A stretch of DNA of 64,000 bases, taken from Dendrobium chrysotoxum. Taxonomy: Eukaryota > Streptophyta > Magnoliopsida > Asparagales > Orchidaceae. This document shows, in pieces, positions 12,410-23,599 of the stretch (within the stretch, counting starts at the first letter, position 1; each line of letters starts with the position of its first letter). A program made the position numbers and the translations under genes. The stretch is from the NCBI GenBank assembly GCA_019925795.1, contig CM034309.1, forward strand, positions 24,608,729 through 24,672,728, written 5' to 3'. The notes beneath the pieces are model-generated. The model saw only the letters and a list, made by a program, of their open reading frames with translations, was not told where the DNA came from and searched no databases.

Positions 12410-13785
12410 GGATTGTTAGTGGAAAATTTTGTTATCATTTTGATATTCCTTTTAGTATGAAAAGACCACTTTTGATCTTTGTTGAGCAGGAAAATTTCAT
12501 GAAAAAGGGCTACAAATTGAAAAAGGGCACTAGTGCCGCCACACTGTATTCATGAGCGACGCAGCACCAAGATCTTTGGAATTTTGTAAATTAATTCAGC
12601 GCTCCAGCACCGCACATTGGAGTGTCGCGGCGCCCGACCCTAACTAAAATATAGAGAGCACAACTCCGCAGCAAAGACAACTATGCGCCATAGCACTGCT
12701 TAGGCACCATGACGCCAAGGAATAGCAATGTCGCCGTGTGGGCTAGAAATGGTGTCGCAATGTCAAATCACCACAATGCCCCAACGCAACAATTGGTTCG
12801 GTTGCTTGGTCAAAAAACACGTCGATTCAGAACCAGCGTCGCAATGGAGGGATTCATTCGCAATGCTAAGTCTTTTCATGAGCGCCATAGAGTTATTATT
12901 TGTTGCGCTAGATCATGTACTTAAATATAAATAGTCTTTTGGTCGAATTTGTGGGGGCTGCTTCATTTTCATGTGCAAAATAGTCTTGAGGAGTCTATAG
13001 AGAGTGAAGGAGTGAACAAAAAGGAAGTCAAATCTTTGTATAAACAGTATTTGCATCAATTAGAAAAGCACTTCTTGGTGACATCTTTACTTCAACTCCT
13101 TGTGTAATTTGTTTTTGTTATTAAGTGGAAGTTGTTTTGTTTTTTTCTCAATTGGCTGACTAAATTCTTTGTTTTATGCTTATGAGGTGTGAGAAATCAA
13201 GTGTGCTTAAATTTGGTTTGTAAATTTATGAAGTGTGTACAAAGTTGTTTTTAATTCCCTCGTTCTTCATTTTGTTTTTGCATTGGTCGTGAATTTACTT
13301 GAAAGTAAGAGTGATCTATTGCCTTGACGGAGAAATAGATGAATAATTATGAGAGTTAAAACTGGACTTTACCATGCATAGACATATGATGACTAGAGTT
13401 TTAGAATCATATGAGATAAAATCACTGAGTGAAAACTTAGCTTGACACTCTTACATATTCAACAGAGATCTAGGAGTAAAATTGCTCTGAATCACAGAAA
13501 CCTTAAATCAAATCCAACTTTTGCATGCTCTAATTTCTACACCATCATAGGTTCAGAGAATTTTTGACATCTAAAGTTTAATTTTTAAAATTGTAGGACT
13601 TATAGCACAATTTTTAGATTTTGCTGGTAAGATAAACTTAGTGATTCACATAGACAGTACTAGAGTATTATTAAGATACTACATTTTCTCGTGAGAACGA
13701 TATTCAATTTACTTATGTATAATTAGACATGTCACATACACTTGCATGAACTCGGGATTTGCATCTATAAAATATCCCTATTATA
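12410..13785 (+). mobile_element. Possible LTR-retrotransposon remnant
   Basis: A moderately GC-rich block (12530-12930) sits inside AT-rich DNA. The stretch 13310-13780 reads like a conserved retrotransposon leader or 3' region. No paired LTR, primer site or coding domain was found in the window, so this is only a suspicion from composition and style. Confidence 0.25.
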
Positions 13786-13791
13786 GATATA

Positions 13792-13904
13792 GGCTTGGTT
13801 TGGGATAGCTTTGGCCACTGCATTTTTGCTGCTTCCCAAAAATTTTTATATCAAAAAACTATTTTAGAATAGAAAACGGTAAGAAAGCTATCCCAAATAA
13901 AGTC
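13792..13904. mobile_element. Tourist-like MITE
   Basis: Ends GGCTTGGTTTGGGAT and ATCCCAAATAAAGTC, with ATA on both flanks (13789-13791, 13905-13907). More diverged than most family members. Confidence 0.65.
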
Positions 13905-14310
13905 ATAGTCAAATATTGGATTTATTTTTTATAATTTATTAAAGTTTTTTTATGCAAATTGATGTTGCATTTTTCAATCTATTTTTTATTATTCTTGTAA
14001 TTGTTTGATTGTCGATTGCTAGATATGAATATTCTTTTAAATTCTAGAGATGGCAAATTATTTTGTCATAGTTGAAATACCACAATCAATCGTTTGATAG
14101 AGTAATAGACGTTGGAGTTGTGTAATATTTGATATCTCTATGACTCTATTTATATTGTAATTTACATTATTGAATTTATCTTGAAGATGATGATATGTTG
14201 GGTTTAGTAAATCAACTTTTCTAAATTTTTGAGAGCAAGAGGATATTTTTGGATGTGATGTTGAGAACTTTTGCCCTTCAATTGATCCAATTAAAATATT
14301 ATTCAACCAA

Positions 14311-14408
14311 GGATTCATTTGGGATGACTTTCTTACTGCTTCTTAAAGCAGCTTTTTAGTACAAAAATTTTAATATAACTTGATAAGAAAGCCGTCCCAA
14401 ACGAAGCC
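14311..14408. mobile_element. Tourist-like MITE
   Basis: Ends GGATTCATTTGGGAT and GTCCCAAACGAAGCC. The conserved CTTACTGCTTCTTAAAGCAG block is next to the left end. Confidence 0.7.
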
Positions 14409-14511
14409 TAAATATAACTTGGTAAATCGTAGATCTAAGTCCTATGATTTTTCTATTTTAAAGTTTTTATATCTAATATTATTATTATTTATTATTTTTA
14501 AGTATGATTTA

Positions 14512-14577
14512 GACTTCATTTGAGAAGGCTTTCTTACTGCTTCTTAAAGCAGTAATAAAGCCAACCCAAATCAAGCC
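14512..14577. mobile_element. Tourist-like MITE, minimal copy
   Basis: Only 66 bp between TTA flanks (14509-14511, 14578-14580). It is essentially the two terminal arms with the core deleted. Confidence 0.7.
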
Positions 14578-14649
14578 TTATTTATCTTTGCTTTTATTTT
14601 ATTTTAAATAAAGTTATAGTAATATAACACTTTTAAATTGATGGCTACA

Positions 14650-14945
14650 GCTTCGTTTGAGAAAATTTTTCTACTATTTTTAAAAAAAAAATTTATTTAA
14701 AAATTTTTAAATTCAAAAAAAAAATTAAATAATATTTTAAATAGCAATAAAAAAGTGACAAATTATTTTGTGCGGACATCGAATGGAAGAACTGTCCGGT
14801 TTTCTCTCTGTGTACAGTAAAAGTGTAGAGCTGCGCTTTTATTGTAGCAGGTGCGATTTTAATATAGACAGAGAGAAAATCGGACAGTTCTCTCTGTCCG
14901 ATATCCGCACAGAATAATCTCTCGAAGCAAGAACCTAAGTGAATA
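14650..14945. mobile_element. MITE of the same family split by a second MITE
   Basis: The left arm GCTTCGTTTGAGAAAAT starts near 14651. The expected right arm is not closed before a different inverted-repeat element begins at 14762. Read as a Tourist-like copy disrupted by a later insertion. Confidence 0.4.
14762..14918. mobile_element. Foldback MITE of a second family
   Basis: A 157-bp inverted-repeat element with termini ATTATTTTGTGCGGACATCG and, inverted, ATTATTCTGTGCGGATATCG. The arms extend inward through a CTGTCCG-TTTTCTCTCTGT block, so almost the whole sequence folds back on itself. No relative in the window. Confidence 0.65.
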
Positions 14946-15039
14946 TAATAACCTTTAAAATATTTACATTTCTTTTTTAAAAAACAAATAAAGATAAACA
15001 TTATACATGAAAAAATGCACACTTTGCTACTCTAATAAA

Positions 15040-15585
15040 TGCACATTGCCCAGTAATGTAAATCTTCAATTGCGGGGGTAAATGCTAAAATAGTAAACAG
15101 TGCATATAAAAAAAACGCTGTTCGGCCGCCGCTTTCAACCGTCTAAACGAAGACACAGAGCATTTTCGGTGAATAAAAAATTAGAGTCAGCAACTTAGGT
15201 AAAAATAAAAAAAAGATTTACAATATATTATATAATTTTTATATATTATTTATCTAATAAATAAATATTTTTTTATTATATAAAAGTTATTAATATTAAT
15301 TTTTTAAATAGACATATTTTTATATGATTAAAATATCAAATAAACATTTTTAGAAAATTTTTTAATTGAAAATTTATCATTTATTTAACAAATTTATAGT
15401 AGAAAATATTTAATATTAATTTTTATCAAAATAATCTAATAATTTTTAAATTATTCTCATACAATTTGTATATAGTTTTTTTTCAGAAAGAAATATCTGA
15501 TAATTTAAAAATATTCTTCCATGAAAATTTACCGGTCCAATTTCTGACATTTTGGTAAACTAAGCTTTGATTTGCCGGCGACGAT
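15040..15585. other. Upstream region of the WD40 gene
   Basis: Very AT-rich from 15180 to 15530. No convincing TATA box can be singled out. No other gene is visible. Confidence 0.4.
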
Positions 15586-15587
15586 GG

Positions 15588-16411
15588 TCTAAGAAGAGAG
15601 AGAAAGCGAGGGAGAAGAGAGAAAACAAATACAGAGATAAGGAGAGCTCAATGGAGCCCTAGCCGTCACCCATTACCTACCACATGATCGAGGACCCAAC
15701 ACTTTCCCCCTTCGGAAATATTTACTTTGACCTACTGCTTTTACCATTTTCATTCAACTATTTATTGAATATTTTTGCAGTGATTCTACTAATCGAGAGA
15801 TAGGGGAAGAGGTAGGGAAAGAACGAAAGAGGAGAAAGTAGAAGAGTTGCGGTTACGCTGCTTTCTTTTGACGCTTTTGGTTTGGCATTTCATGGCAGAT
15901 GCCCAGGTGAGTGCCCCCGGTTTTCTTCTCGGATTCCCATGTTCTTGTTTTTCATTCGGTTTCTCTAGTCAGGCTTAGTTCTTTTCTTCTTATTTCCGGG
16001 TTTTCTTGGGATCTTCTTTGATTTGTATTGTTTATTTTTTCGTGATTGGTGCCTATTTCTCCTTAATCTGTGTTGGGGATTGGGGTTTTCATGATGGTTA
16101 TGAGAAAGTCGGCATTTTTTAGAGGATTTTTTTATGGCGCTTTGGCTAAAGTCCAATGCTTTCGGGGGCTAGATTCATTGGCTTCCGGTTGGGACGCTTG
16201 TTGACAAATCTAAGGCAAATTGGAATTCTGGATTTTGTCACTGCCTTGTTAAAATATTTCCTTTTTTGTTCTTCAGACCCGTTCCTCTTGATTCGGAGGG
16301 AATTCAGGGAGCTTGTTGCAGTTTATAATAACCAGCGTTGCTAATTGCTCCAGCATTCTGACGAGGACTCAATTGGTTTGTTTTTCAAAATTGTTTTTTA
16401 AAGTGGAGGTT
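15588..16411 (+). promoter_or_regulatory. Presumed 5' UTR with an intron
   Basis: A GA-rich tract (15592-15650) marks the probable leader. A good donor CCCAG|GTGAGT at 15906/15907 and an acceptor preceded by a long pyrimidine tract (ends CTTCAG at 16276) define a 370-bp intron ahead of the coding start. The transcription start is not defined. UTR introns near the start codon are common in plant housekeeping genes. Confidence 0.6.
15892..16291 (+). promoter_or_regulatory. Small upstream ORF formed by splicing
   Basis: ATG at 15892 opens a frame of five codons before the donor at 15906. After splicing to 16277 it continues for four codons and stops at TGA 16289-16291, giving the nine-residue peptide MADAQTRSS. 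It lies 120 bases upstream of the main start in the spliced leader. It may lower translation of the main frame, but it is too short to judge. Confidence 0.4.
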
Positions 16412-19400
16412 ATGATGGCCCAGGGATGCTTCAGTGAGGAAGAGGAGGCGGATCAGTTCTTCGACACCAATGAAGAGTTATCATTATTGTTGGATTCATG
16501 CCAAGAGAAGAATTCTAACAATTTGTTCGACCGAGATCCCCTTTACCAGATTTGGATTAAGAGTCCAGATAGCATTCAACAACGTCGAACCATGTTCATG
16601 AAGTGGTTGAGTTTGGATCAAGCTGGAAGAGCAAAACCTAATTCTTTTTATGAAGATGGTGAACTAATGGTGGATGACTCAATTACAATGGACTTTGATA
16701 GATTATCCATGGACTTTGGTGCTGTGCTCAGGGGTTCCGAATCAGAGAATGGCTGCTCAGCTTCTCCTTGTTCTGATGAGGTGCAAAGCACTTCTGAAGA
16801 TAGATCGTCTGATGTGCAATTTGAGCATAGAGTCAAGAATTTAGATGACGACAGGGTGTTTACCACAAGTGAATTCGGCCAGGATGGCACTGTAAGAAGT
16901 CTTGTGGAGGTTGGTTCAAATCAAATGGTGGCAGTTGATGAATTTGAGAGAAGGCTTAGCTCATCTTTTTCGAGCAGTAACTGTGAGAATATGCCTAGGA
17001 GGTTAAGGATTGGGTGGTTGAGGAGATTGGGTGCTTTGGCTTGCATTGCAGATAAGCAAGTCTATGGAGTTAATTCAGACGTCTCTGATTATGCTCCGAG
17101 CAGGGATACTGGGTTTCAAAGAGTTATGGTCCGACCATATCGAAAGCAATTCAAGGAACTCTCTGCAGTGTACATGGGACAGAATTTTGTGGCCCATCAT
17201 GGTGCCATTCTGACCATGAAATTTAGTCCTGATGGAGAGTACTTAGCAAGTGGGGGTGAAGATGGAGTTGTGAGAGTATGGAAGGTGATGGAGTGTCAAA
17301 GGACCAATGCAAATGACATTCCTGTTGATAACCCTTCTTGTATTTATTTTAGTATGAAAGATAATTCGGAACTTTCACCTCTCTATATTGATAAGAAAAG
17401 TATGATCAACTCTAAGAGTTTGCGAAGAACGTCAGATTCAGCTTGTGTTGTCATCCCTCAAGATATTTTTCAAATATCTGAGAAACCTTTATATGAGTTC
17501 CACGGCCATAATGGGGATGTATTGGATATTGCATGGGCTAAAGACTTGGTAAGTTTAATTTTGAAAACATTCTCTCAACTTCAGTACATTCTTAGCAATA
17601 AATTTCTGTAAGGTAATCTATATCTAATAACTTCAATTTTATATTTCTGATTGTGAATGATTGTTTTTTGCAGCATCTACTATCATCTTCTGTTGATAAA
17701 ACTGTTCGTTTGTGGAAATTGGGGTGTGATAGATGCGTCAAAGTTTTTTCTCACAATAACTATGGTTTGTGCATCTGTGTATTGTTAGCTAATTGGTTTC
17801 TTACCTCCTTTTTAATCATATAATGGAGACGAATTCTTTGTTTGATGACATTATGCAGTGACCTCGATTCAGTTTAATCCAACGGACGAGAGATATTTCA
17901 TTAGTGGCTCTATCGATGGGAAAGCTCGCATCTGGGAAATCTCAACGGGTCGAGTTGTGGATTGGACCGATGTTAAACAAATAATAACGGCAGTTTGTTA
18001 TCGCCCGGATGGCAAGGTAATTAGTTAATGTTGATGTCCTGTTGTTGGAGATTTCTATGGAGTTTTTGAAGATAACGCACTTCCTTTGCATCTTGCAGGT
18101 TGTAGTTGTTGGCTCCATGATGGGTGATTGCCGCTTTTATGATGCATCAGGTGCATTAGAATTGTTCTTATTTTTTGACATGCTTCGTATTTTTTTTCAT
18201 GTTACTGATGGAGAAAATTTACAGATTTTATGCTACTATGTATTTAAAAAGACATATATGTTACCATTAGACTGTTGTCCAGTTGTTAATTGTGATTGAA
18301 CTATTTTGGTACTGTTTAGTGTTTATGGAATAGTTTTTGGTGTTTTTTATTTATGGAAATGATTCCTGAAGTCCATAATTATTGATTAGCAAACACCCCA
18401 TACATTTTGAAAATTAGTGCTTTAAATATGTATATTTATGTCTGTCATATCTTCATTATATTGGTGTTGTGCATTTTTTCTGTGAAAAAAATTTAATGCA
18501 ATCAATAAATTGCGATCATTCTTGTATAGATTTGCCTGGACACCCATGAAGCAATAGAGTTTTTGCAAAATAAAAAACAAATAAAGAAAAAGTTGTTGGA
18601 CATATTTGGGCAATTCTGAGATGTGCGCTTGCCATTCCTCCAGCTGCTCCTTTGTTTTATCAGCATATTACACTATACTGAATGTTGTTGCAGCAAAATT
18701 CTCATTTTTTTTCTCTTCATATCTCAGATAATCATCTGCAATTAGATGCTGAGATTACCTTTCAAGGTAGGAAGAAGTCAGTAGACAAGAGGATAACTGG
18801 CTTTCAGGTAGTCTTCTTCATTGATAAGAACTTAGTGAACTTAGAATGTTCATTTCATAATAATTTCAATGTCTTAAAATAATTTTTTATTTCTACAGTT
18901 CTGTCCTAGCAACCATCTCAAGCTAATGGTCACTTCTGCTGATTCAACAGTGCGAATCCTTGATGGCATTGATGTAGTCTCTAAATTCAAAGGTTTTGAA
19001 CAAAACTTTTCTATGTTAAAAAACTATTCCAGAAATCGCAGGCACCATATTCATTGTATCTTAAATTTCACGTCTTTTCCCCTTTTTCTCAGGCCTTTGC
19101 AATGCTGGAAGCAGGATATCAGCTATGTTCACACCTAATGGACAGCATATTGTATCTGCTAGTGAAGACTCCAATGTCTATATATGGAACAACACAAACC
19201 AGGATCACATCCATTCATCGAAGCATGTGAAGAGCACTTGGTCCTCCGAGCGTTTTACCTCCAACCATGTCTCGGTCGCAATACCATGGCAGGGTTTCTT
19301 ATCAAAAAACTTGCAGTTGAATGGCGACGCCAAGCTCATCTCGACACAGCAACACAACACTGAATTTACTGAAAAGGACTTTTCATTCTTTGCCAACTCT

Positions 19401-19679
19401 CTTGGCAACAAATCTGACTATTTGTCACCTTCAAGTAGTTTCACCCTTTGGCCTGATTTCTTTTCAGAGATCACTCCCAAGGGTTCAGCAACGTGGCCAG
19501 AAGAGAAGCTCCCATCAAGCATGCCAAACTCTTCTAGTCTCAGCAAATCACAGCTCAAGTTTCTGAAAACTTCCTGGCAAAACACCAGCTCCCATTCCTG
19601 GGGCCAAGTAATAGTGACCGCCGGGTGCGACGGGAGAATCCGGTCATTCCAAAACTACGGTTTACCGGTCCACTTGTAA
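16412..19679 (+). CDS. WD40-repeat protein (WDR44 / transducin-like), seven coding exons
   Basis: Coding exons, from splice sites and frame: 16412-17548, 17674-17764, 17859-18016, 18099-18150, 18728-18807, 18899-18992, 19093-19679. They sum to 2,199 nt, or 732 residues plus TAA, and every junction keeps the frame. The start is the first ATG of a tandem pair; the open frame extends upstream only through non-ATG codons. The N-terminal 250 residues are acidic and Ser-rich. WD blades follow near residues 260-291 (GEDGVVRVWKV), 363-395 (SVDKTVRLWKL), 405-436 (SIDGKARIWEI), 442-480, 500-530 (SADSTVRILDG), 540-571 (SEDSNVYIWNN) and, after a Ser-rich insert of about 135 residues, 707-732 (GCDGRIRSFQNYG), enough for one seven-bladed propeller. 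In length and layout it matches the plant family annotated as WD repeat protein 44-like, whose molecular role is not established; a scaffold role is inferred. No signal peptide or membrane segment is seen. It is the only intact host gene here. Confidence 0.9.
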
Positions 19680-20065
19680 ATTTTCGAGGCACTGTAGATA
19701 TAATGCCTCTGTAAAGAACATCACAAGCTCAGTTGCTTCCTCATTTGTCTTAGTACCAACGTGAACCACCTTGATGAGAAACGGCATTGGTCCATGTTGA
19801 TACCATGAGCATCATGAGTAAGCGGCTGTTACAAAAGCAGACCAGATGCTGAAATGATTTGTTCAGTTTTCTGAGAGTCTTCTGCTTCTCTAATGATTTC
19901 TTCTGTTCTAAATGATGAGAGCCTCATGGGTTTTGAGATGTACATTGCTCTGCTCATCTTCCTCGGATGAGAAGCATCCACCGAAGCAAATGCAGGTGGA
20001 TTTGTATTGGTTTGCATGGTTATTTATATTTAATCATATATAAATAATATATTCTTTCGTCTGTT

Positions 20066-20071
20066 AATAAA
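20066..20071 (+). terminator. Polyadenylation signal of the WD40 gene
   Basis: AATAAA lies 387 bases after the stop codon, in an AT-rich stretch followed by a T/G-rich segment. It is the best candidate 3' end signal, though plant signals are loose. Confidence 0.5.
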
Positions 20072-20311
20072 ATGATGATGAATGATGAATGTTTTCGTAG
20101 AAATTGCTTGGCTTGGTGTGTTAAGAACTTGTTAAGAGTCTGTCTTGGTTTTATCTTTATTTGAATCGACATGTCTTGTGAGGAAGGAAGCTCCTGACTC
20201 TATTCCAGTCAAAATATATTTATACTTTCAGCCTTATTATTTGAATAGCAATGACGAAGGAGCTCTTACAGTCTTGCTATAAAAGCATCCATGATTGAGA
20301 GATGTTACTAA

Positions 20312-20431
20312 GGCTCCGTTTGGGACAGCTTTTTTAGTGCTTCTTAAAGCCATTTTTTAGTAAAAAATTTTAACTTTTGTACTAACAAGCTACTTTAAGA
20401 AACAGTAAAAAAGCCGTCCCAAATGAAACCT
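20312..20431. mobile_element. Tourist-like MITE just downstream of the WD40 gene
   Basis: Ends GGCTCCGTTTGGGAC and GTCCCAAATGAAACC, flanked by TAA on both sides (20309-20311, 20432-20434). It sits 240 bases beyond the polyadenylation signal. Confidence 0.8.
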
Positions 20432-20434
20432 AAA

Positions 20435-20767
20435 TATCAAGAAAATTGGGTTTTATTAATCTTTCATCTATATTGTTAAAAATATATGAATAAATCAATA
20501 ACATAAGAATTATTTATATGAAAAAAATTCACCATTAACTTATATATTTAATTCCAAGTCTTAAAAAAAAAAAGAAATTTATTTTAAATATTATATTAGT
20601 TAAAAATTGAGCACAGTACCAATAATAAATATGTAAGCTCTAGACAATTATAGAACAAAGTGTATATGTTTACTTCGATCGAATTCTACTTAGGAGTTAA
20701 TGAATATTTAATTTAAAGAATATCATATGGTGAATTTGAATATGACTTTTACTCTGAAAAGTCGATA
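20435..20767. other. Intergenic, nothing recognised
   Basis: AT-rich spacer between two MITEs. No gene. Confidence 0.5.
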
Positions 20768-20864
20768 GAGTTTCGTTTGGGATGCTTTTCTTACTGCTTC
20801 TTAAAGCAGTTTTTTAATATGAAAGCTACTTTAAAAAAAGTGAAAAGTCGTCTCAAACAAAGCC
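20768..20864. mobile_element. Tourist-like MITE
   Basis: Ends GAGTTTCGTTTGGGAT and GTCTCAAACAAAGCC with the conserved CTTACTGCTTCTTAAAGCAG block. The core is shortened. Confidence 0.7.
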
Positions 20865-21842
20865 TATATTACAAGAGATTTGATTCAGCATCAGCAACAA
20901 CATAATTCCAATAAAAAACTAATCTCATATTGAGATGTCAAATCCCCTTTATCTTAATCTTTTTAAGGGATGTCACTAATTGTTGAACCCCTACTCACCA
21001 AATCATCACTCAACAACTTTTTGTTCATCTTTGGTCCAAATCACAGTGTGGTTAGGTTGGCATTGATTAATTTAATAAGCTAGCTGTAACTCAGTAAGCT
21101 AACATTTAAAAAATGTAAATAAAATGTCATGTGATGATGAAACTTTAGAAAGGACAGTACAATAATAAAGTGTAAGGAAATTATTATGATCCTTATTTGG
21201 ATGATTGGGTGGCCACATTTATGTTGCATAGTGTTGAATATTTGGATGCAAGCTATTTGTAGTTGGCTTTGATTGGGCTTGAGGAGGATGGTGCAATGGA
21301 GTCTGATGTTGTGTGCCCACTAGAGATGTGTACATTTCATTAGGGTGTTTGGTGCCTATGGATGGATGGAGACTTGAGCTATATTAACTTTTATTTTATT
21401 TTTGGTGAGATGTAGTTCTCAGGACTTTTAGCTGAGTAATGAATAGTTTTAATGATTGGAACTTTATGTTTTTTTTTTTAAAATCCCTATATAGTTTATG
21501 AACAATTTAAAATATGGCTCATTTATTTGTGTATGTCAATGTGTTTGTGACTTTGTTCCATGAAGTCTTGATTGAATAATAATTTAGTGGTTTATTTGAT
21601 GACATGTTTTACGTTCTTATTAGGTTTGATATTTGATTGATTTGATGTGAACTCGTTATTGAAGATTTTAAGTTCGGCTTGAGTTCGATTTGAATCAAGT
21701 AAAAAGTGATTATTTTTTAATCGAATTTTGAACTTAGTGGAATATATTTAGTTTTTTAATTTTATAAAATATTTTTGAGATTGATAACCAAGAATGTTAT
21801 TTGTATAAAATATTGTAAATTTTTTTTTTTTTCACATGTATT
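20865..21842. other. Intergenic, nothing recognised
   Basis: AT-rich with short T runs. No coding frame above noise and no repeat match inside the window. Confidence 0.5.
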
Positions 21843-22430
21843 TAGGGGCAGTTTGGTTGGCTAAAAAAGAAATGTAGTATAAAATGAATGCAGTCTAAAA
21901 TGAATAGAGTGTAAAAGGAATACTTTTGAGTTGTTCGAATGAGTATAAAATAAATGCACGTGAATGATTTTTTTGTTTGATTTGAAGTAGAATGAATATA
22001 GTGTAAAGTCCAAAGATGGTGGCAGACGTTTAGTGGCGGCTGTGTCTAACGGCGAGTGGTGGCTTCCGACAACGACTGACTATGGTGGTGGCTGGCAACG
22101 AGTGGCGGCGGCGACTGATGGTTGATGGTTTAACAACCCAAACTCTTAACTATCGAGATATTATCCGTTTTAGCCTAAGGGCATCACGGTTTAGTCCTGT
22201 TGTTGTAATTTTCCAGAAGGTCACCCATCCTAGGATTTCTTCGGGATGAGCACGCTTAACTGTGGAATTTCTTAAAAAAATAAATAAAAAAAACTGTGGA
22301 ATTTCTTAATGAAATTCTAACCATTACATCAAAAGACATCTCGATGTTTAAGAGTTTAGCTTTTTTTACTTAAGGGGTTTCACAGATGGTGGCGATGGTG
22401 TTTGGTGATTATCAAATGAGCTTCAAGTTT
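21843..22430. mobile_element. Non-autonomous element related to 1205-1800, split by a Cassandra LTR
   Basis: Begins GGGGCAGTTTGGTTGGC with an AT-rich arm carrying repeated AAAATGAATG motifs, then a G-rich core (22015-22128) that is the complement in style of the C-rich core at 1385-1715. The core resumes after the LTR at 22385. The right end is not well defined. Confidence 0.4.
22129..22384 (-). mobile_element. Cassandra-type TRIM solo LTR carrying 5S rRNA sequence
   Basis: On the minus strand the 256-bp unit starts TGTGAAACCCC and ends GGGTTGTTAAA. GATGG flanks it on both sides (22124-22128, 22385-22389), a perfect 5-bp target duplication. Inside, minus strand, it keeps 5S rRNA promoter parts: AGTTAAGCGTGCT (22249-22261, box A) and GGATGGGTGACCT (22218-22230, box C), with CCTAGGATGGG between. 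5S-bearing LTRs are the defining trait of the Cassandra TRIM family. Only one LTR and no internal region are present, so it is a solo LTR. Its end has lost the canonical terminal CA. Confidence 0.8.
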
Positions 22431-22438
22431 CAGATATA

Positions 22439-22634
22439 GGCTTTGTTTTAGACATCTTATGCATTTAAAAGCTCTTTTTTTCAATGACAATTTTAAATAT
22501 GATTTTCAAAACTTAGCTTTTTAAAGATAATCTTCTTAAAAATTTATATAAAAACTATCATCCAAACATACATTATATTTTATTGAATGCTTTTCCAAAC
22601 ACAAAAGCATTTGAAAGCTGTTCCAAACAAAGCC
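22439..22634. mobile_element. Longer MITE with related termini
   Basis: Ends GGCTTTGTTTTAGACA and TGTTCCAAACAAAGCC are inverted repeats. The 195-bp core differs from the short Tourist-like family and carries its own AAAGCATTTGAAAGCT-type internal inversions. Confidence 0.55.
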
Positions 22635-22639
22635 ATGCT

Positions 22640-23480
22640 TACTATAACTATTGTCATTCAATTTTATCTCAGGGGTTATGTGGTCGCAAGTATCAGGAGT
22701 ATAACATAAAAGAAAGTACGCTGATTTTCATTTTTTTGTGTTTCATTTGGAATAAATCAAATACATAATATTTGTAGTACCAAATAATGTCTGATTTTTA
22801 TTATTTTGTTAACTAAATAGTTAGATAGTTGGGGGTTTTTTATTTTCCATAATTTTGAAATTCAAAAAAGGACAAATAATATTAATTAATTAATTATGTA
22901 AAAGCGATGAATGAAAAGCGAATATTTTTGTTCGATAATGATGAGCGAAATTATTAATTTGTGAAGCTGTCACAAATTATTTGTTCTTATAAATATTTCA
23001 CAAAGTATATATGTGCCAGTTGTTTGTCGTCAATATTTAACTAACTAATCCCATGAATCGATTCAAGCTGGACTTCCAGTATCTTCTGAGCTGTAATGCT
23101 TTTTAAAATTAAATTATTATTATTATTATTTTCTTTAATTTTTTGGTAGCTTAATTGTATATTATATTTGGAAATGATTATCATTTTCTATTTAATTTAT
23201 TACCTTAATAATATTCATAATTATTCTCTCTTATTTTTATCTATGTCATTAACAAGCTAACAGTAAGGGTCTTCTCGATCTTAGTAAAATCTTTTCAAAA
23301 ATTTTAATATGTTTTTGAATAAAGGAAGAAAAACACGATGTTATTTTTTTATTGAATATCAAATAAATTGATTTATAAAGATGGTGAGCAACGACGGTCA
23401 TCAGTAGGACAGCGGCGACATTCAGCATGGTGATGATAGCAGTGGTGGTGAGCGGCTAAGGTCAGCAGCAAGACAGTGAC
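22640..23480. other. Intergenic, nothing recognised
   Basis: AT-rich, with an ATT run at about 23116-23131. No gene. Confidence 0.5.
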
Positions 23481-23487
23481 GATGTCT

Positions 23488-23596
23488 GGAAAGTTTTCTT
23501 ACTGCTTCTTAAAGTAGCTTTTTAGTATAAAAATTTTAATTTTTGTACTAAAAAGCTGCTTTAAAAAGTAGCAAGAAAGTCATCCCAAATGAAATC
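23488..23596. mobile_element. Tourist-like MITE, left terminus eroded
   Basis: Carries CTTACTGCTTCTTAAAGTAGC and the inverted partner GCTGCTTTAAAAAGTAGC. The right end ATCCCAAATGAAATC is clear; the left terminus has decayed. Confidence 0.65.
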
Positions 23597-23599
23597 TCC

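Noticed and set aside
16313..16411. Longer N-terminus for the WD40 protein
   Set aside because: The frame is open but has no ATG upstream of 16412; the extra part begins with TTG.
22210..22265. 5S rRNA gene
   Set aside because: Only about 50 bp around the promoter boxes match; the rest is LTR and the unit has transposon target repeats.
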